In this document: positions 52,536 to 62,819 of the stretch, piece by piece
Layout: every line of letters starts with the position of its first letter
How positions within the stretch are numbered: position 1 is the stretch's first letter
Source: Lichenicola sp965198575
GTDB lineage: Bacteria > Pseudomonadota > Alphaproteobacteria > Acetobacterales > Acetobacteraceae
Reading direction: 5' to 3'
DNA: 64,000 nucleotides
Assembly (NCBI RefSeq): GCF_965198575.1
Contig: NZ_OZ240671.1
Span: 2,728,001 to 2,792,000, forward strand
Translations under genes and position numbers: made by a program
The notes under the pieces: model-generated
The model's database searches: none
The model's input: only the letters and a program-made list of their open reading frames with translations
What the model was told of the DNA's origin: nothing

Positions 52536-53585
52536 ATGACCTCCGCACGTTCATTGGTCCTGGAGCGTCAGCACGAGCTGGCGCTGCGCGACATCGAGAT
52601 CCCGTCGGCGCTCGGACCCGACGACGTCCGCATCGCTGTCCACACCGTCGGTGTGTGTGGCAGCGACATCCACTACTACACGCACGGCCATATCGGCCCC
52701 TTCGTGGTGCGCGAGCCGATGGTGCTCGGCCACGAGGCGTCCGGCGTGGTGTCCGAGATCGGCAGCCACGTGCGGCACTTAAGCGTGGGCGACCGGGTGT
52801 GCATGGAGCCCGGTATCCCTGACTCCAACTCGCGTGCTGCCAAGCTCGGGCTCTACAACGTGGATCCGGCGGTGCGTTTCTGGGCGACGCCGCCGGTGCA
52901 TGGCTGCCTGACCCCGTCGGTCGTGCATCCTGCAGCCTACACATACAAGCTTCCGGACAACGTCTCGTTCGCGGAGGGCGCGATGGTCGAGCCGTTCGCG
53001 ATCGGCGTGCAGGCGGCGGTCAAGGGCGCGATCAAGCCGGGCGACACCTGCCTGGTGACCGGCTGCGGCACCATCGGGCTGATGGTGGCGCTGGCGGCAC
53101 TCGGTAGCGGCGCCGGGCGGGTGGTGATCTCCGACGTGGTCGACCCCAAGCTCGAGATCGCCGCGCGCTATCCGGGGCTGATCCCGGTGAACGTGGCGCG
53201 GGAAAGCCTGCGCGGCCGGATCGACGAGCTGTGCGGCCCGGAGTGGGGCGCCGACGTGGTGCTGGAGGCGAGTGGCAGCCCGCGCGTGTACGACGACGTG
53301 CTGGCCTGCGTGCGGCCGGGCGGCACGGTGGTGCTGGTCGGGATGCCGCCGGACAAGGTGGCGTTCGACATCGTGTCGGCGCAGGCCAAGGAGATCCGCA
53401 TCGAGACGGTGTTCCGCTACGCCAACGTGTTCGACCGCGCGATCGACATGATCGCCTCCGGACGCGTCGACCTGAAGCCGCTGATCGCCGAGACCTTCGA
53501 ATTCGAGCAGTCGGTCGAGGCGTTCGAGCGCGCCGCCAGCGCCCGTCCCACCGACATCAAGCTGCAGATCGTCATGCCGGCCTGA
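52536..53585 (+). CDS. zinc-type polyol dehydrogenase (xylitol dehydrogenase-like)
   Basis: A 349-residue MDR-family enzyme. The catalytic zinc site is GVCGSDIHYYTHG, LGHEASGVVSEIG and VEPFAIGVQA. The NAD fold is CLVTGCGTIGLMVALAALG, with an Asp after the second strand (VISDVVD) that favours NAD. In place of the four structural-zinc cysteines it has PGIPDSNSRAAKLGLYNVDP, as in xylitol or sorbitol dehydrogenases that lack that zinc. It probably oxidises a polyol imported by the adjacent transporter. The ATG at 52536 has AGGA upstream. Confidence 0.88.
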   Translation: MTSARSLVLERQHELALRDIEIPSALGPDDVRIAVHTVGVCGSDIHYYTHGHIGPFVVREPMVLGHEASGVVSEIGSHVRHLSVGDRVCMEPGIPDSNSRAAKLGLYNVDPAVRFWATPPVHGCLTPSVVHPAAYTYKLPDNVSFAEGAMVEPFAIGVQAAVKGAIKPGDTCLVTGCGTIGLMVALAALGSGAGRVVISDVVDPKLEIAARYPGLIPVNVARESLRGRIDELCGPEWGADVVLEASGSPRVYDDVLACVRPGGTVVLVGMPPDKVAFDIVSAQAKEIRIETVFRYANVFDRAIDMIASGRVDLKPLIAETFEFEQSVEAFERAASARPTDIKLQIVMPA

Positions 53586-53709
53586 GACCTGCCCCCCGGG
53601 AGGCCGCCGCGCCCAGTTCATTACAGGTCGTTGACGTCCGGCGGTCGGAGTGAGAGGTTACGGTCAAGCCAGAAACTGGCGCCAGAACAAAGCTCTCCGG
53701 GGGAATTCC

Positions 53710-55047
53710 ATGACCTGTCGCCTTGCTCGCCGCGGATCGGCCGCGGCACTCATCAGCCTTTTGATGGGAACCGCGGGAGCGGCGGCAGCCTATGCCGACT
53801 CCACCATCACCATCGCGACCGTGAACAACGGCGACATGGTGGTGATGCAGAAGCTCTCCTCGGTGTTCGAGCAGCAGCATCCGGATATCCACCTGCGCTG
53901 GGTCGTGCTGGAGGAGAACGTGCTGCGCCAGCGCGTCACCACCGACATCGCCACCCACGCCGGCCAGTTCGACGTCCTGACCATCGGCAACTACGAGGTG
54001 CCGATCTGGGCCAAGCAGGGCTGGCTGTCGCCGATGGACAACCTGCCGGCCTCCTATGACGTGGGCGACCTGCTGAAGCCGGTGGCTGCAGCCCTGACCT
54101 ACCAGGACAAGCTCTACGCGGTGCCGTTCTACGCCGAGAGCGCCATGACGTACTACCGCACCGACCTGTTCAAGAAGGCGGGCATCACCATGCCGGCCGC
54201 GCCGACCTATGCGCAGATCCGCGAGTACGCCGACAAGATCACCGACAAGTCGAACCAGATCTACGGCATGTGCCTGCGCGGCAAGCCCGGCTGGGGCGAG
54301 AACATGGCCTATCTCACCACACTGGTGGATGCCATGGGCGGCCAGTGGTTCAACACCGCCTGGAAGCCGACCATCAACACCCCGGCCTGGAAGACGGCGA
54401 TCACCTACTACGCCGACATCCTGAAGGCCGACGGACCGCCCGGCATCTCGTCGAACGGCTTCAACGAGACCCTGGCGCTGTTCGCGAGCGGCCATTGTGG
54501 GATGTGGATCGACTCGACCGTGGCGTCGGGCCTGCTGTTCGACAAGAAGCAGTCGCAGGTGTCCGACGAGGTCGGTTTCGCGCCGATCCCAACCGGCAGC
54601 TACACCGGTGGCCCGACCTGGCTATGGAGCTGGAACCTGGCGATCCCGGCCTCGTCGAAGCAGCAGGACGCAGCCCGTACGTTCGTGACCTGGGCGACGT
54701 CGAAGGAATACGTGGCGTTGGTCGCTAAGAACAACGGCTGGGTCGCGGTTCCGCCCGGCACCCGCCAGAGCACCTATGACAGCGCCGACTACAAGGCAGC
54801 CGCACCGTTCGCCGACTTCGTGCTGAAGGCGATCGACTCCGCGAATCCGGAAGGCCAGACCAAGAACCCGCGGCCCTATACCGGCGCGCAGTTCGCGGCG
54901 ATCCCGGAGTTCCAGGGGATCGGCACCCAGGTCGGCCAGACCATCGCCGGCGTGCTGACCGGCCAGAGCACGGTCGACCAGGCGCTTGCCACGGCGCAGG
55001 CCTCGACGGCGCGGACCATGCGCCAGGCCGGCTACCCGAAGAAGTAG
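53710..55047 (+). CDS. polyol ABC transporter, substrate-binding protein (SmoE-type)
   Basis: A 445-residue extracellular solute-binding protein of family 1. It has a signal peptide (SAAALISLLMGTAGAAAAYA) and a mature domain beginning STITIATVNNGDMVVMQKLS. FDVLTIGNYEVPIWAKQGWL and YAVPFYAESAMTYYRTDLF are characteristic of sorbitol/mannitol-binding members. The ATG at 53710 lies after GGGGGAA. It starts the transporter operon, 124 bases after the polyol dehydrogenase. Confidence 0.9.
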   Translation: MTCRLARRGSAAALISLLMGTAGAAAAYADSTITIATVNNGDMVVMQKLSSVFEQQHPDIHLRWVVLEENVLRQRVTTDIATHAGQFDVLTIGNYEVPIWAKQGWLSPMDNLPASYDVGDLLKPVAAALTYQDKLYAVPFYAESAMTYYRTDLFKKAGITMPAAPTYAQIREYADKITDKSNQIYGMCLRGKPGWGENMAYLTTLVDAMGGQWFNTAWKPTINTPAWKTAITYYADILKADGPPGISSNGFNETLALFASGHCGMWIDSTVASGLLFDKKQSQVSDEVGFAPIPTGSYTGGPTWLWSWNLAIPASSKQQDAARTFVTWATSKEYVALVAKNNGWVAVPPGTRQSTYDSADYKAAAPFADFVLKAIDSANPEGQTKNPRPYTGAQFAAIPEFQGIGTQVGQTIAGVLTGQSTVDQALATAQASTARTMRQAGYPKK

Positions 55048-55085
55048 GGCCGCCGTACTCGACCCTCGACGTAGGATAAAGCGCG

Positions 55086-56033
55086 ATGTCGGCGACAACT
55101 GCGACAGGCGTGGTCGGAACCGGGCCGGGGGCGGGCCCGGGCCCAGGGGTAGCGGCGCGTGCATCCGAGGTGGCCCCTCGCCGTGCGCGCAGCCTGCTGG
55201 TGGTGCCCTCGGTCGGCGTGCTGCTGATCTGGAGCATCGTGCCTCTGGTCATGACGCTGTGGTTCTCGTTCAAGAACTACAACCTGCTCGACCCGTCGAT
55301 CCACGGCTTCGCCGGCTTCGACAACTACACCTACCTGGTGACCGACCCCGACTTCTGGGTGTCGCTGCGCAACACCCTGGTGCTGCTGGCGGCGGTGCTG
55401 ATCATCACCGTCGGGCTCGGCACGCTGCTGGCGGTGCTGTTCAACCAGCCGTTCCCGGGGCGCAATGTCGCCCGGGTGCTGGCGATCTCGCCGTTCTTCG
55501 TGATGCCGACGGTTGCCGCCCTGCTGTGGAAGAACCTGCTGATGCACCCGATCTACGGGGTGTTCGGCGTGGTGGCGCACGCGTTCGGCCTGCAACCGGT
55601 CGACTGGTTCGCGAGCTATCCGTTGAGCTCGGTGATCCTGATCGTGTCGTGGGAGTGGCTGCCGTTCGCGCTGCTGATCCTGCTGACCGCGGTGCAGTCG
55701 CTCGACCACGAGCAGCGCGAGGCGGCGCGAATGGACGGCGCCGGGGTGATCGCGCAGTTCTTCTTCATCACGCTGCCGCATCTGTCGCGGGCGATCAGCG
55801 TGGTGATCATGATCGAGACGATCTTCCTGCTGAGCATCTTCGCCGAGATCTTCGTGACCACGGCAGGCGGTCCCGGCAACGCCACCACCAACCTCGCCTT
55901 CCTGATCTATGCGCGGGCGCTGTTGCAGTTCGATATCGGCGGCGCCTCGGCGGGCGGCGTCGTGGCGATCATCCTCGCCAACATCGTCGCCGTGTTCCTG
56001 GTGCGCAGCATCGCCCGCCGGTTGGAGGTCTGA
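55086..56033 (+). CDS. polyol ABC transporter, permease (SmoF-type)
   Basis: A 315-residue inner-membrane permease with six membrane segments and the EAA loop SLDHEQREAARMDGAG that contacts the ATPase. The C-terminal part has FVTTAGGPGNATTNLAFLIY, typical of MalF-like carbohydrate permeases. A Gly/Pro/Ala-rich N-terminal tail of about 35 residues precedes the first segment. It lies three bases before the next permease gene. Confidence 0.92.
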   Translation: MSATTATGVVGTGPGAGPGPGVAARASEVAPRRARSLLVVPSVGVLLIWSIVPLVMTLWFSFKNYNLLDPSIHGFAGFDNYTYLVTDPDFWVSLRNTLVLLAAVLIITVGLGTLLAVLFNQPFPGRNVARVLAISPFFVMPTVAALLWKNLLMHPIYGVFGVVAHAFGLQPVDWFASYPLSSVILIVSWEWLPFALLILLTAVQSLDHEQREAARMDGAGVIAQFFFITLPHLSRAISVVIMIETIFLLSIFAEIFVTTAGGPGNATTNLAFLIYARALLQFDIGGASAGGVVAIILANIVAVFLVRSIARRLEV

Positions 56034-56036
56034 GCC

Positions 56037-56852
56037 ATGACCGATAGTCTCGGACGGCGGATTTTCGTGACCGTGCTCGGTTGGGCGGTGGCGCTGCTGC
56101 TGTTCTTCCCGATCGCCTGGATGGTGCTGACCAGCTTCAAGAGCGAGACCCAGGCGGTCACCGCGAGCCTGTTCTTCACGCCGACGCTGGCCTCCTACGC
56201 CGAGGTGTTCTCGCGCGCGAACTACCTGTTGTTCGCGTTCAACAGCATCGCGATCTCGCTCGGCGGCACCGTCCTGGCGCTGGCCTTTGCGATCCCGGCC
56301 GCCTACTCGATGGCCTTCCACCCGACGCACCGCACCCGCGGCACACTGCTCTGGATGCTGTCGACCAAGATGCTGCCGCCGGTCGGCGTGCTGGTGCCGA
56401 TCTACCTGCTGTTCCGCAGCTCCGGCCTGCTCGATACCCGCACCGGCCTGATCATCATCTACGCCCTGATGAACCTTCCGATCGTCGTGTGGATGCTGTT
56501 CACCTTCTACAAGGAGGTGCCGCACGAGATCCTCGAGGCCGGCCGCATGGACGGCGCCAACACCTGGGGCGAGGTGTGGCACCTGCTGCTGCCGCTGACG
56601 CTGCCGGGCGTTGCCTCCACCGGGCTGCTGTCGCTGATCCTGTGCTGGAACGAGGCGTTCTGGAGCCTCAACCTGACCTCGTCGCAAGCGGCACCGCTCA
56701 CCGCCTTCATCGCATCGTTCTCGTCGCCGGAAGGCCTGTTCTTTGCCAAGCTGTCGGCTGCCTCGACGATGGCCGTGGCACCGATCCTGATCTTCGGCTG
56801 GTTCAGCCAGAAGCAGCTGGTGCAGGGCCTGACCTTCGGCGCCGTGAAGTAG
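56037..56852 (+). CDS. polyol ABC transporter, permease (SmoG-type)
   Basis: A 271-residue MalG-like permease. FPIAWMVLTSFKSETQAV is near the start, and the EAA loop is EVPHEILEAGRMDGANTWGE. Six membrane segments are seen. It pairs with the upstream permease to form the channel. The motif AIPAAYSMAF precedes the last segments, and TSSQAAPLTAFIASFSSPEG is conserved in polyol members. Confidence 0.92.
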   Translation: MTDSLGRRIFVTVLGWAVALLLFFPIAWMVLTSFKSETQAVTASLFFTPTLASYAEVFSRANYLLFAFNSIAISLGGTVLALAFAIPAAYSMAFHPTHRTRGTLLWMLSTKMLPPVGVLVPIYLLFRSSGLLDTRTGLIIIYALMNLPIVVWMLFTFYKEVPHEILEAGRMDGANTWGEVWHLLLPLTLPGVASTGLLSLILCWNEAFWSLNLTSSQAAPLTAFIASFSSPEGLFFAKLSAASTMAVAPILIFGWFSQKQLVQGLTFGAVK

Positions 56853-56862
56853 GAGCCTCCCC

Positions 56863-57966
<1,104 letters not shown>

Positions 57967-57996
57967 ACCCGACGAGACCTTGGCAAGGGGGCGCCG

Positions 57997-58509
57997 GTGG
58001 AGATCCGTCCAGAACTACCGGGCGATTGGGCCGCAGCCGGCAGGCTCTACCGCAAGGCCTTCGTCGGCGAGTACGAGGCGGAGCTGATCGACGAGCTGCG
58101 CGCGGCCGGTGTGGCGCCGATCATCCTGGTCGCGACCGAGAAGGACGTGCTGATCGGCCATATCCTGTTCGCCGACCTGGGCGTTCAGGTGGATGGGCGG
58201 GCGGTGCCTGCGCTGGCGTTGGCCGAGATGGCGGTAACGGCTGGCCTGCAACGGTCAGGTGTCGGCAGCCGCCTGGTCGCTGCCGGGCTCGAGGCCGCGC
58301 GCAGGCTGCACATCGACGCGGTGCTGGTCCTCGGCCATCCGACCTATTATCCGCGCTTCGGCTTCTCGGCCGCGCGAGCACGCCACCTGCGCACCTCGTT
58401 CCGCGGCGGCGACGCCTTCATGGCGCTGGAACTGAAAGCCGGCGCCCTGGATGGGCAGGGCGGTGAGGTGACCTATCACCCGGGCTTCCGCCTCGGCCCA
58501 CCCGCTTGA
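57997..58509 (+). CDS. GNAT family N-acetyltransferase
   Basis: A 170-residue acetyltransferase. Motif A is LAEMAVTAGLQRSGVGSRLV (acetyl-CoA pyrophosphate loop), followed by VLGHPTYYPRFGFSAARARH, which is typical of the YhbS/predicted acetyltransferase group. The start is GTG at 57997 with AAGGGG upstream. It follows the polyol ATPase by 30 bases, but a functional link is not evident. A TTG overlaps its stop (TTGA), though the next gene probably starts later. Confidence 0.86.
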   Translation: MEIRPELPGDWAAAGRLYRKAFVGEYEAELIDELRAAGVAPIILVATEKDVLIGHILFADLGVQVDGRAVPALALAEMAVTAGLQRSGVGSRLVAAGLEAARRLHIDAVLVLGHPTYYPRFGFSAARARHLRTSFRGGDAFMALELKAGALDGQGGEVTYHPGFRLGPPA

Positions 58510-58616
58510 ACCCCTGGGCGACCGGCTCGCCCGATGACGGATGGCCGTCGCATATGGCGGGCGATCGGGCGATGATTACCACAGGGCGGGCGCAGGCCCG
58601 GGGGAGACTTTGCGGC

Positions 58617-59600
58617 ATGGCGATCGGGGTCGTCCGGCTTCTGCCGGCGGTGATGCTGGTGACGGTGGCCTGGACCGGGGCAGGGCGGGTGTGGCCGCCC
58701 CGGATGGCGATGGCGTCGGAGTCCGGCGCCCCGGCCGTGCGGCTCGGGCCGGACCTTGCCGAGGCAAGCGGCCAGTACGCGCCGTTGCCGGTCCCGCCCA
58801 GGCCGCCGATCCACATGACCGAGGAGGAACGCGCTGCGGAGTGGAAGAACAGCCAGGCGCCGTACTTCGACGTGCCGCCGTTCGAGATGTCCACCATCGC
58901 CCGGCAGAACGCGCTGGCGAAGACGGAGGCGCCGCTGACGCCTGATGTCTATGCCGGCTCCGTCGCGTTCCGGCGGGACCACGTGCCGCTGCCACCGGGT
59001 CGCTGGACGGTGGTGTCGGTGGCACGGGACCTGGAGCGCCCGAGCTCTGGGATCGGCATGCTGATGGCGCGCCTCGACGGCCACGACGTGACCGGTTTCG
59101 TGCTGGTCAGGCATGGGCCGTTCCCCGGTGGCACGCCGGTCGCCAACCCGATGTGTGCGTATCCGCGGCGGTATGCACGCCTCGTGGTGCGGCCGTTCTC
59201 GAAGCAGGGCGAGGAGTGCTGGTTCATCGCGGAGGCGACGTTTCCGCACCTGACCTGGGACATGGTGCTCGACCCGCTGGCCTTGCCGGTCGCGTTGAAG
59301 ACGATGGCAGCGGATGGCCGGCAGTTTCCGACCGTGATGGTCCGGGGCACGTTCTACGCCTCGACTGGCCATGGCTGGCGGGAGACGACCTATTTCTTCG
59401 ATCCACTCGCCAACGGGGCACCCGAGGGCGGCCCGTTCGGCGGCTGGGCGCCCGCGGTGGCGATGACCGATCCGCGGATGCAGCACTTCGCCGGGCGCTA
59501 TGCAGCGTGGATGACGGCAATGCAGCCACTGCTGGAGCATCCGGAGGCGGTGCCGTCATCCGCGACGGTCGACCGGGCGAACACGGGTGCGCCGGAGTAG
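58617..59600 (+). CDS. hypothetical exported protein
   Basis: A 327-residue protein. The N-terminus from the ATG at 58617 is a signal-like segment (VVRLLPAVMLVTVAWTGAG), with GGGGAGAC about nine bases upstream. The mature part has no family that I recognise. It includes MTEEERAAEWKNSQAPYFDV, RDHVPLPPGRWTVVSVARDL, RHGPFPGGTPVANPMCAYP and WRETTYFFDPLANGAPEGG. The alternating aromatic and charged pattern suggests a beta-rich periplasmic protein. A longer frame from a TTG at 58506, overlapping the GNAT stop, is possible. Confidence 0.7.
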   Translation: MAIGVVRLLPAVMLVTVAWTGAGRVWPPRMAMASESGAPAVRLGPDLAEASGQYAPLPVPPRPPIHMTEEERAAEWKNSQAPYFDVPPFEMSTIARQNALAKTEAPLTPDVYAGSVAFRRDHVPLPPGRWTVVSVARDLERPSSGIGMLMARLDGHDVTGFVLVRHGPFPGGTPVANPMCAYPRRYARLVVRPFSKQGEECWFIAEATFPHLTWDMVLDPLALPVALKTMAADGRQFPTVMVRGTFYASTGHGWRETTYFFDPLANGAPEGGPFGGWAPAVAMTDPRMQHFAGRYAAWMTAMQPLLEHPEAVPSSATVDRANTGAPE

Positions 59601-59647
59601 GTAGGCACGACCTTTGGCGCCAGGCCAGGCTGCAGGCCGGCGCCGGC

Positions 59648-59869
59648 CTATTCGGTGATCTGGCGGGCCTCGTCGGGCAGCATGATCGGGATGCCGTCGC
59701 GGATCGGAAAGGCAAGTCCGGCCTGGCGGCTGATCAGCTCGCCGGCATCGCGGTCATACACCAACTCACCCTTGGTGATCGGGCACACCAGGATCTCGAG
59801 CAGCCGCGGGTCGAGCGGTGCCGGACGCGCGGTCGCTTCGTGCGGAGCGGGCGGCAGTGTGTCGGTCAT
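59648..59869 (-). CDS. Trm112-like (YcaR-type) small protein
   Basis: A 73-residue protein with the Trm112p pattern DPRLLEILVCPITKGELVYD, then AGLAFPIRDGIPIMLPDEAR. The CPxC zinc cysteines are reduced to a single CP, as in many bacterial YcaR proteins. In other organisms such proteins activate methyltransferases. The ATG at 59869 follows GAGGA at six bases. It is downstream of and co-oriented with the LON-domain gene. Confidence 0.88.
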   Translation of the reverse strand: MTDTLPPAPHEATARPAPLDPRLLEILVCPITKGELVYDRDAGELISRQAGLAFPIRDGIPIMLPDEARQITE

Positions 59870-59902
59870 CGTGGTTCCTCGTAGCACTTGGCGGCGTGGC
59901 GG

Positions 59903-60679
59903 TCAGACGGCGTGCGATGTGCCGCCATCCTCGGTCTCGTGGCCAGCCATTTCCAGCAGCGCCTGCAGCGTGCGGGCCCGGTCGGCGAGCGTCGGCGCCT
60001 CCAGCAGGGCCTGCTTCTCCGCCGGCGGCAGCGGGCAGATCATGCTGAGCGTGGTCAGCAGCGTCTCGTCATCCATCTGCTCGACCGCCTCCCAGCGCGC
60101 CTCGAAGCCACGATGGGCGAAATACCGGCGCAGCGATCCGAGCAGCGCCTCGCGGTCGAAATCGATGTCGCCGACCTGCTCGAGGTCGCGCTCGAAGCCG
60201 CGATAGCCGACCAGCAGGCGGCGGTATCCCCGGGTCCCGGCCAGCTCGTTCTGCATCCGGAATCGTGCCAGGCCGGTCAGGGTGACGCTGCAGGTGCCGT
60301 CCTGGCGCTCGGCGAACGACACGATCCGGCCGACGCATCCCACGGCGAACAGCGGTGGGGGCACGTCCTCGGCCATCCCCCGCCGGGCGGCGATCGACGG
60401 CGCGTTCAGGTCGCGGTCGTCGTCTTCGGCATTCTCTTGGTCGTCCTCGTCCTCGGCGTCCGCGGGGTGATCGTTCGGCTGGATCATGCCGAACAGCCGA
60501 TCGCCGGCCAGAGCGTCCTCGATCAGTCCCAGGTAGCGGGGCTCGAAGATGTTGAGCGGCAGCTTGCCACCCGGCAGCAGCAGCGCACCGGCCAAGGGGA
60601 AGACCGGCAGTTCGGACGGCAATCCGCCGATCCGCAGATCCATCAGGCGGGGAACACGACGGGCGGTCTGGCGGGTCAT
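59903..60679 (-). CDS. LON substrate-binding domain protein
   Basis: A 258-residue protein consisting of the N-terminal (substrate-recognition) domain of Lon without ATPase or protease. It has LPVFPLAGALLLPGGKLPLN, FEPRYLGLIEDALAG, CSVTLTGLARFRMQNEL and a helical end (CPLPPAEKQALLEAPTLADR). An acidic insert of about 17 residues (AEDEDDQENAEDDDRD) lies near residue 80. Its role is unknown. Next to a CnoX-like chaperone, it may take part in protein quality control. Confidence 0.88.
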   Translation of the reverse strand: MTRQTARRVPRLMDLRIGGLPSELPVFPLAGALLLPGGKLPLNIFEPRYLGLIEDALAGDRLFGMIQPNDHPADAEDEDDQENAEDDDRDLNAPSIAARRGMAEDVPPPLFAVGCVGRIVSFAERQDGTCSVTLTGLARFRMQNELAGTRGYRRLLVGYRGFERDLEQVGDIDFDREALLGSLRRYFAHRGFEARWEAVEQMDDETLLTTLSMICPLPPAEKQALLEAPTLADRARTLQALLEMAGHETEDGGTSHAV

Positions 60680-60699
60680 TGGCGGCTCTCCTGGCGACT

Positions 60700-61740
60700 T
60701 CAGCTGAACAGCAGTGCCGACATCCTGCGGCGCGCGGCCATCGTTGCGGGATCATCGAAGCCCCAGGCCTCGAAGAACTTGATGAGCTGCAACCGGGCGG
60801 CACCCTCGTTCCAGCTGCGATCGCGCTTCAGGATCTCGAGCAACGCGTCTGCCGCCTCGGCCCGCTCGCCCGCCGCGTTCAGGCCAGTGGCAAGCTCGTA
60901 GCGGGAGGCGTGATCGTCGGGGTTGGCGGCGAGCCGGCTGCGGATGCCGTCCAGCGCATCGACGACCTTGCGGCCTTCCTCGGCCAGGGTGAGCGCGGCA
61001 CGGGCGCCGGCGATCTCGGCGTGATCGGCGATCTTCGGCGGCACCTCGGCGAGTGCTGCCCTGGCCTGGTCCTCGTCGCCGAGCGTCAGCAGGCTGCGGA
61101 TCAGCCCGCCCCAGGCCTCCGGGCTTTCCGGCTCCTGCTCGAGCAGCGCCGAGAACGCACCCGCGGCTTCCTCGACGCGACCCTCGTCGAGTGCTGCGCG
61201 GGCATCGGCGAGCAGGTCGGCGGACGGCATCGCGCCACCGGCGGCCTTCAGCAGAGCCTCGACGAAGCGCTTGATCTCGCTCTCAGGCAGCGCGCCCTGG
61301 AACAAATCCAGGATCTGGCCCTGCCAGAACGCGGCGACCGTCGGCACCGACTGCAGCGGCAGGCCGAGTTGGGAGAGCTGCGAGACCAGGGCGCGGTTGG
61401 CGTCGACGTCGATCTTGACCAGCTTGATGCGACCGCCGGCGGCGCGGGTGACCTTTTCCAGAGCCGGCGTCAGCGTCTTGCAGGGGCCGCACCAGGTCGC
61501 CCAGAAATCCACCAGCACCGGGACGCGACGGCTATCCTCGATGACGTCGGCCATGAAGGTGCGCTGGTCGCTATCCATGATGATGTCGGCGTCCGCGGCT
61601 CCGTTCGGCGGCGCACCGGCGCCGATCATGCCGGGTTCCATCGGGGCCGCGGCGGCCGGCCTGGCGGTTCCCGGGGCACTTGCGGCGCGACTGCTCACAC
61701 CGGGCTGACCTGGTCGGGGCTGGCCGATGATGTAATCCAT
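60700..61740 (-). CDS. thioredoxin-TPR co-chaperone CnoX/YbbN-like
   Basis: A 346-residue protein. A low-complexity N-terminal tail (about 50 residues) precedes a thioredoxin domain with the active site ATWCGPCKTL (Cys84, Cys87). Tetratricopeptide repeats of the YbbN type follow (LLADARAALDEGRVEEAAGA and later units). CnoX proteins protect substrates from oxidation and hand them to GroEL. Here, unlike E. coli CnoX, both active cysteines are present, so it may also reduce disulfides. The ATG at 61740 is the sensible start. Confidence 0.9.
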   Translation of the reverse strand: MDYIIGQPRPGQPGVSSRAASAPGTARPAAAAPMEPGMIGAGAPPNGAADADIIMDSDQRTFMADVIEDSRRVPVLVDFWATWCGPCKTLTPALEKVTRAAGGRIKLVKIDVDANRALVSQLSQLGLPLQSVPTVAAFWQGQILDLFQGALPESEIKRFVEALLKAAGGAMPSADLLADARAALDEGRVEEAAGAFSALLEQEPESPEAWGGLIRSLLTLGDEDQARAALAEVPPKIADHAEIAGARAALTLAEEGRKVVDALDGIRSRLAANPDDHASRYELATGLNAAGERAEAADALLEILKRDRSWNEGAARLQLIKFFEAWGFDDPATMAARRRMSALLFS

Positions 61741-61924
61741 GGGTCGGTGATCCTGGCCTGCGCGCGACGTTCGCCGCGCCTTTCGACGGATAACATTGTC
61801 GTCCGGTGCCTTGGGCGCAAGCTCGAGCGGTGGTGGTTCGCGATGTGCACGGACCGGTCGATCAGTCGCACGTAGCCCCTTGCGTCGCTTCGGGAACCGC
61901 CCTAAAAGCCGGCCACCGCGGAGC

Positions 61925-61999
61925 GCGGGCGTAGCTCAGGGGTAGAGCACAACCTTGCCAAGGTTGGGGTCGTGGGTTCGAATCCCATCGCCCGCTCCA
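61925..61999 (+). tRNA. tRNA-Gly (anticodon GCC)
   Basis: A complete cloverleaf: acceptor arm GCGGGCG/CGCCCGC, discriminator T, CCA encoded. The anticodon stem CAACC/GGTTG encloses TTGCCAA with anticodon GCC (61957-61959). The T-arm carries TTCGAAT. It reads GGC and GGT glycine codons. Confidence 0.96.
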
Positions 62000-62242
62000 G
62001 GTTTTCCTTTCTACAGCACAGTGTGTGAGACGGCTGCGGGACAGTGGCCTTTTTCGCGTCACACCCGCAGGCCGCATCGCGCCCACCGCGCCGCGAGCTC
62101 TCACATCTCGTAGCAGCAGCGTCAGCCAGGTGCGTGTCGTCGACATTCGGGGAGTTGCCGGATCGACACATCCGGACCGATGGCGACGGGCATCGCATAC
62201 CACGCTCAATCGACTCGGTTCGGCCTGGCCCGGCCGTGTGGG

Positions 62243-62605
62243 CTATGGCGCCTCGATCCCGAGTTCGATCCGTCGCTTCTTCGACAGGCCATTCGAGATG
62301 ATGACGCGAGACTGGCGGATGTAGTCCCGAAGGTCCTCGTCCGACAGTCCGGGCCTTGCGAAATGCTGGATCCATTTCAGGCCGCGCGAGGCGAGGTAGG
62401 GCGCCGGACGCAAGCCCGGTTGCGACCTCAGCATCTCGTATGCGATCTCGCTGACCTTGAACGTGAAGCTCGGCTCGTCGTCCGTGAAGCTGCCGATCGC
62501 GAACACCTTGCCATCGACCTTCCAGACATGCGATCCGCCCCACTGGACCACATACGTGCTGGCGGGGAATGCCCCACAGAACACGTTGAATTCATTGCAA
62601 TCCAT
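62243..62605 (-). CDS. MmcQ/YjbR family protein
   Basis: A 120-residue protein of the MmcQ/YjbR superfamily (CyaY-like DNA-binding fold): CGAFPASTYVVQWGGSHVWK, VFAIGSFTDDEPSFTFKVS, PGLRPAPYLASRGLKWIQ and a closing helix with VIISNGLSKKRRIELG. Function is not established for the family. The ATG at 62605 gives the full length. The 214 bases between it and etfA hold no gene that I can see. Confidence 0.88.
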   Translation of the reverse strand: MDCNEFNVFCGAFPASTYVVQWGGSHVWKVDGKVFAIGSFTDDEPSFTFKVSEIAYEMLRSQPGLRPAPYLASRGLKWIQHFARPGLSDEDLRDYIRQSRVIISNGLSKKRRIELGIEAP

Positions 62606-62819
62606 ATCGTCTCAGGCAGCCCTTTGCAGACGTTCCGCACCTCGGACGAACGCGGCGGCCATCAGGGCTCAGCTCTTCCGCGTTCGCTGGCCATTCCCGC
62701 CGCACGCGCGCCGATCACCTGACGATTGGCCACGCCGACGACCAGGGGCGGAGCTCCAGGCGCGCCAACCGTCACCCGCCGCATCGTTCAGGCCGCCGGT
62801 CAAGCGCGCGAAGGGTGCC

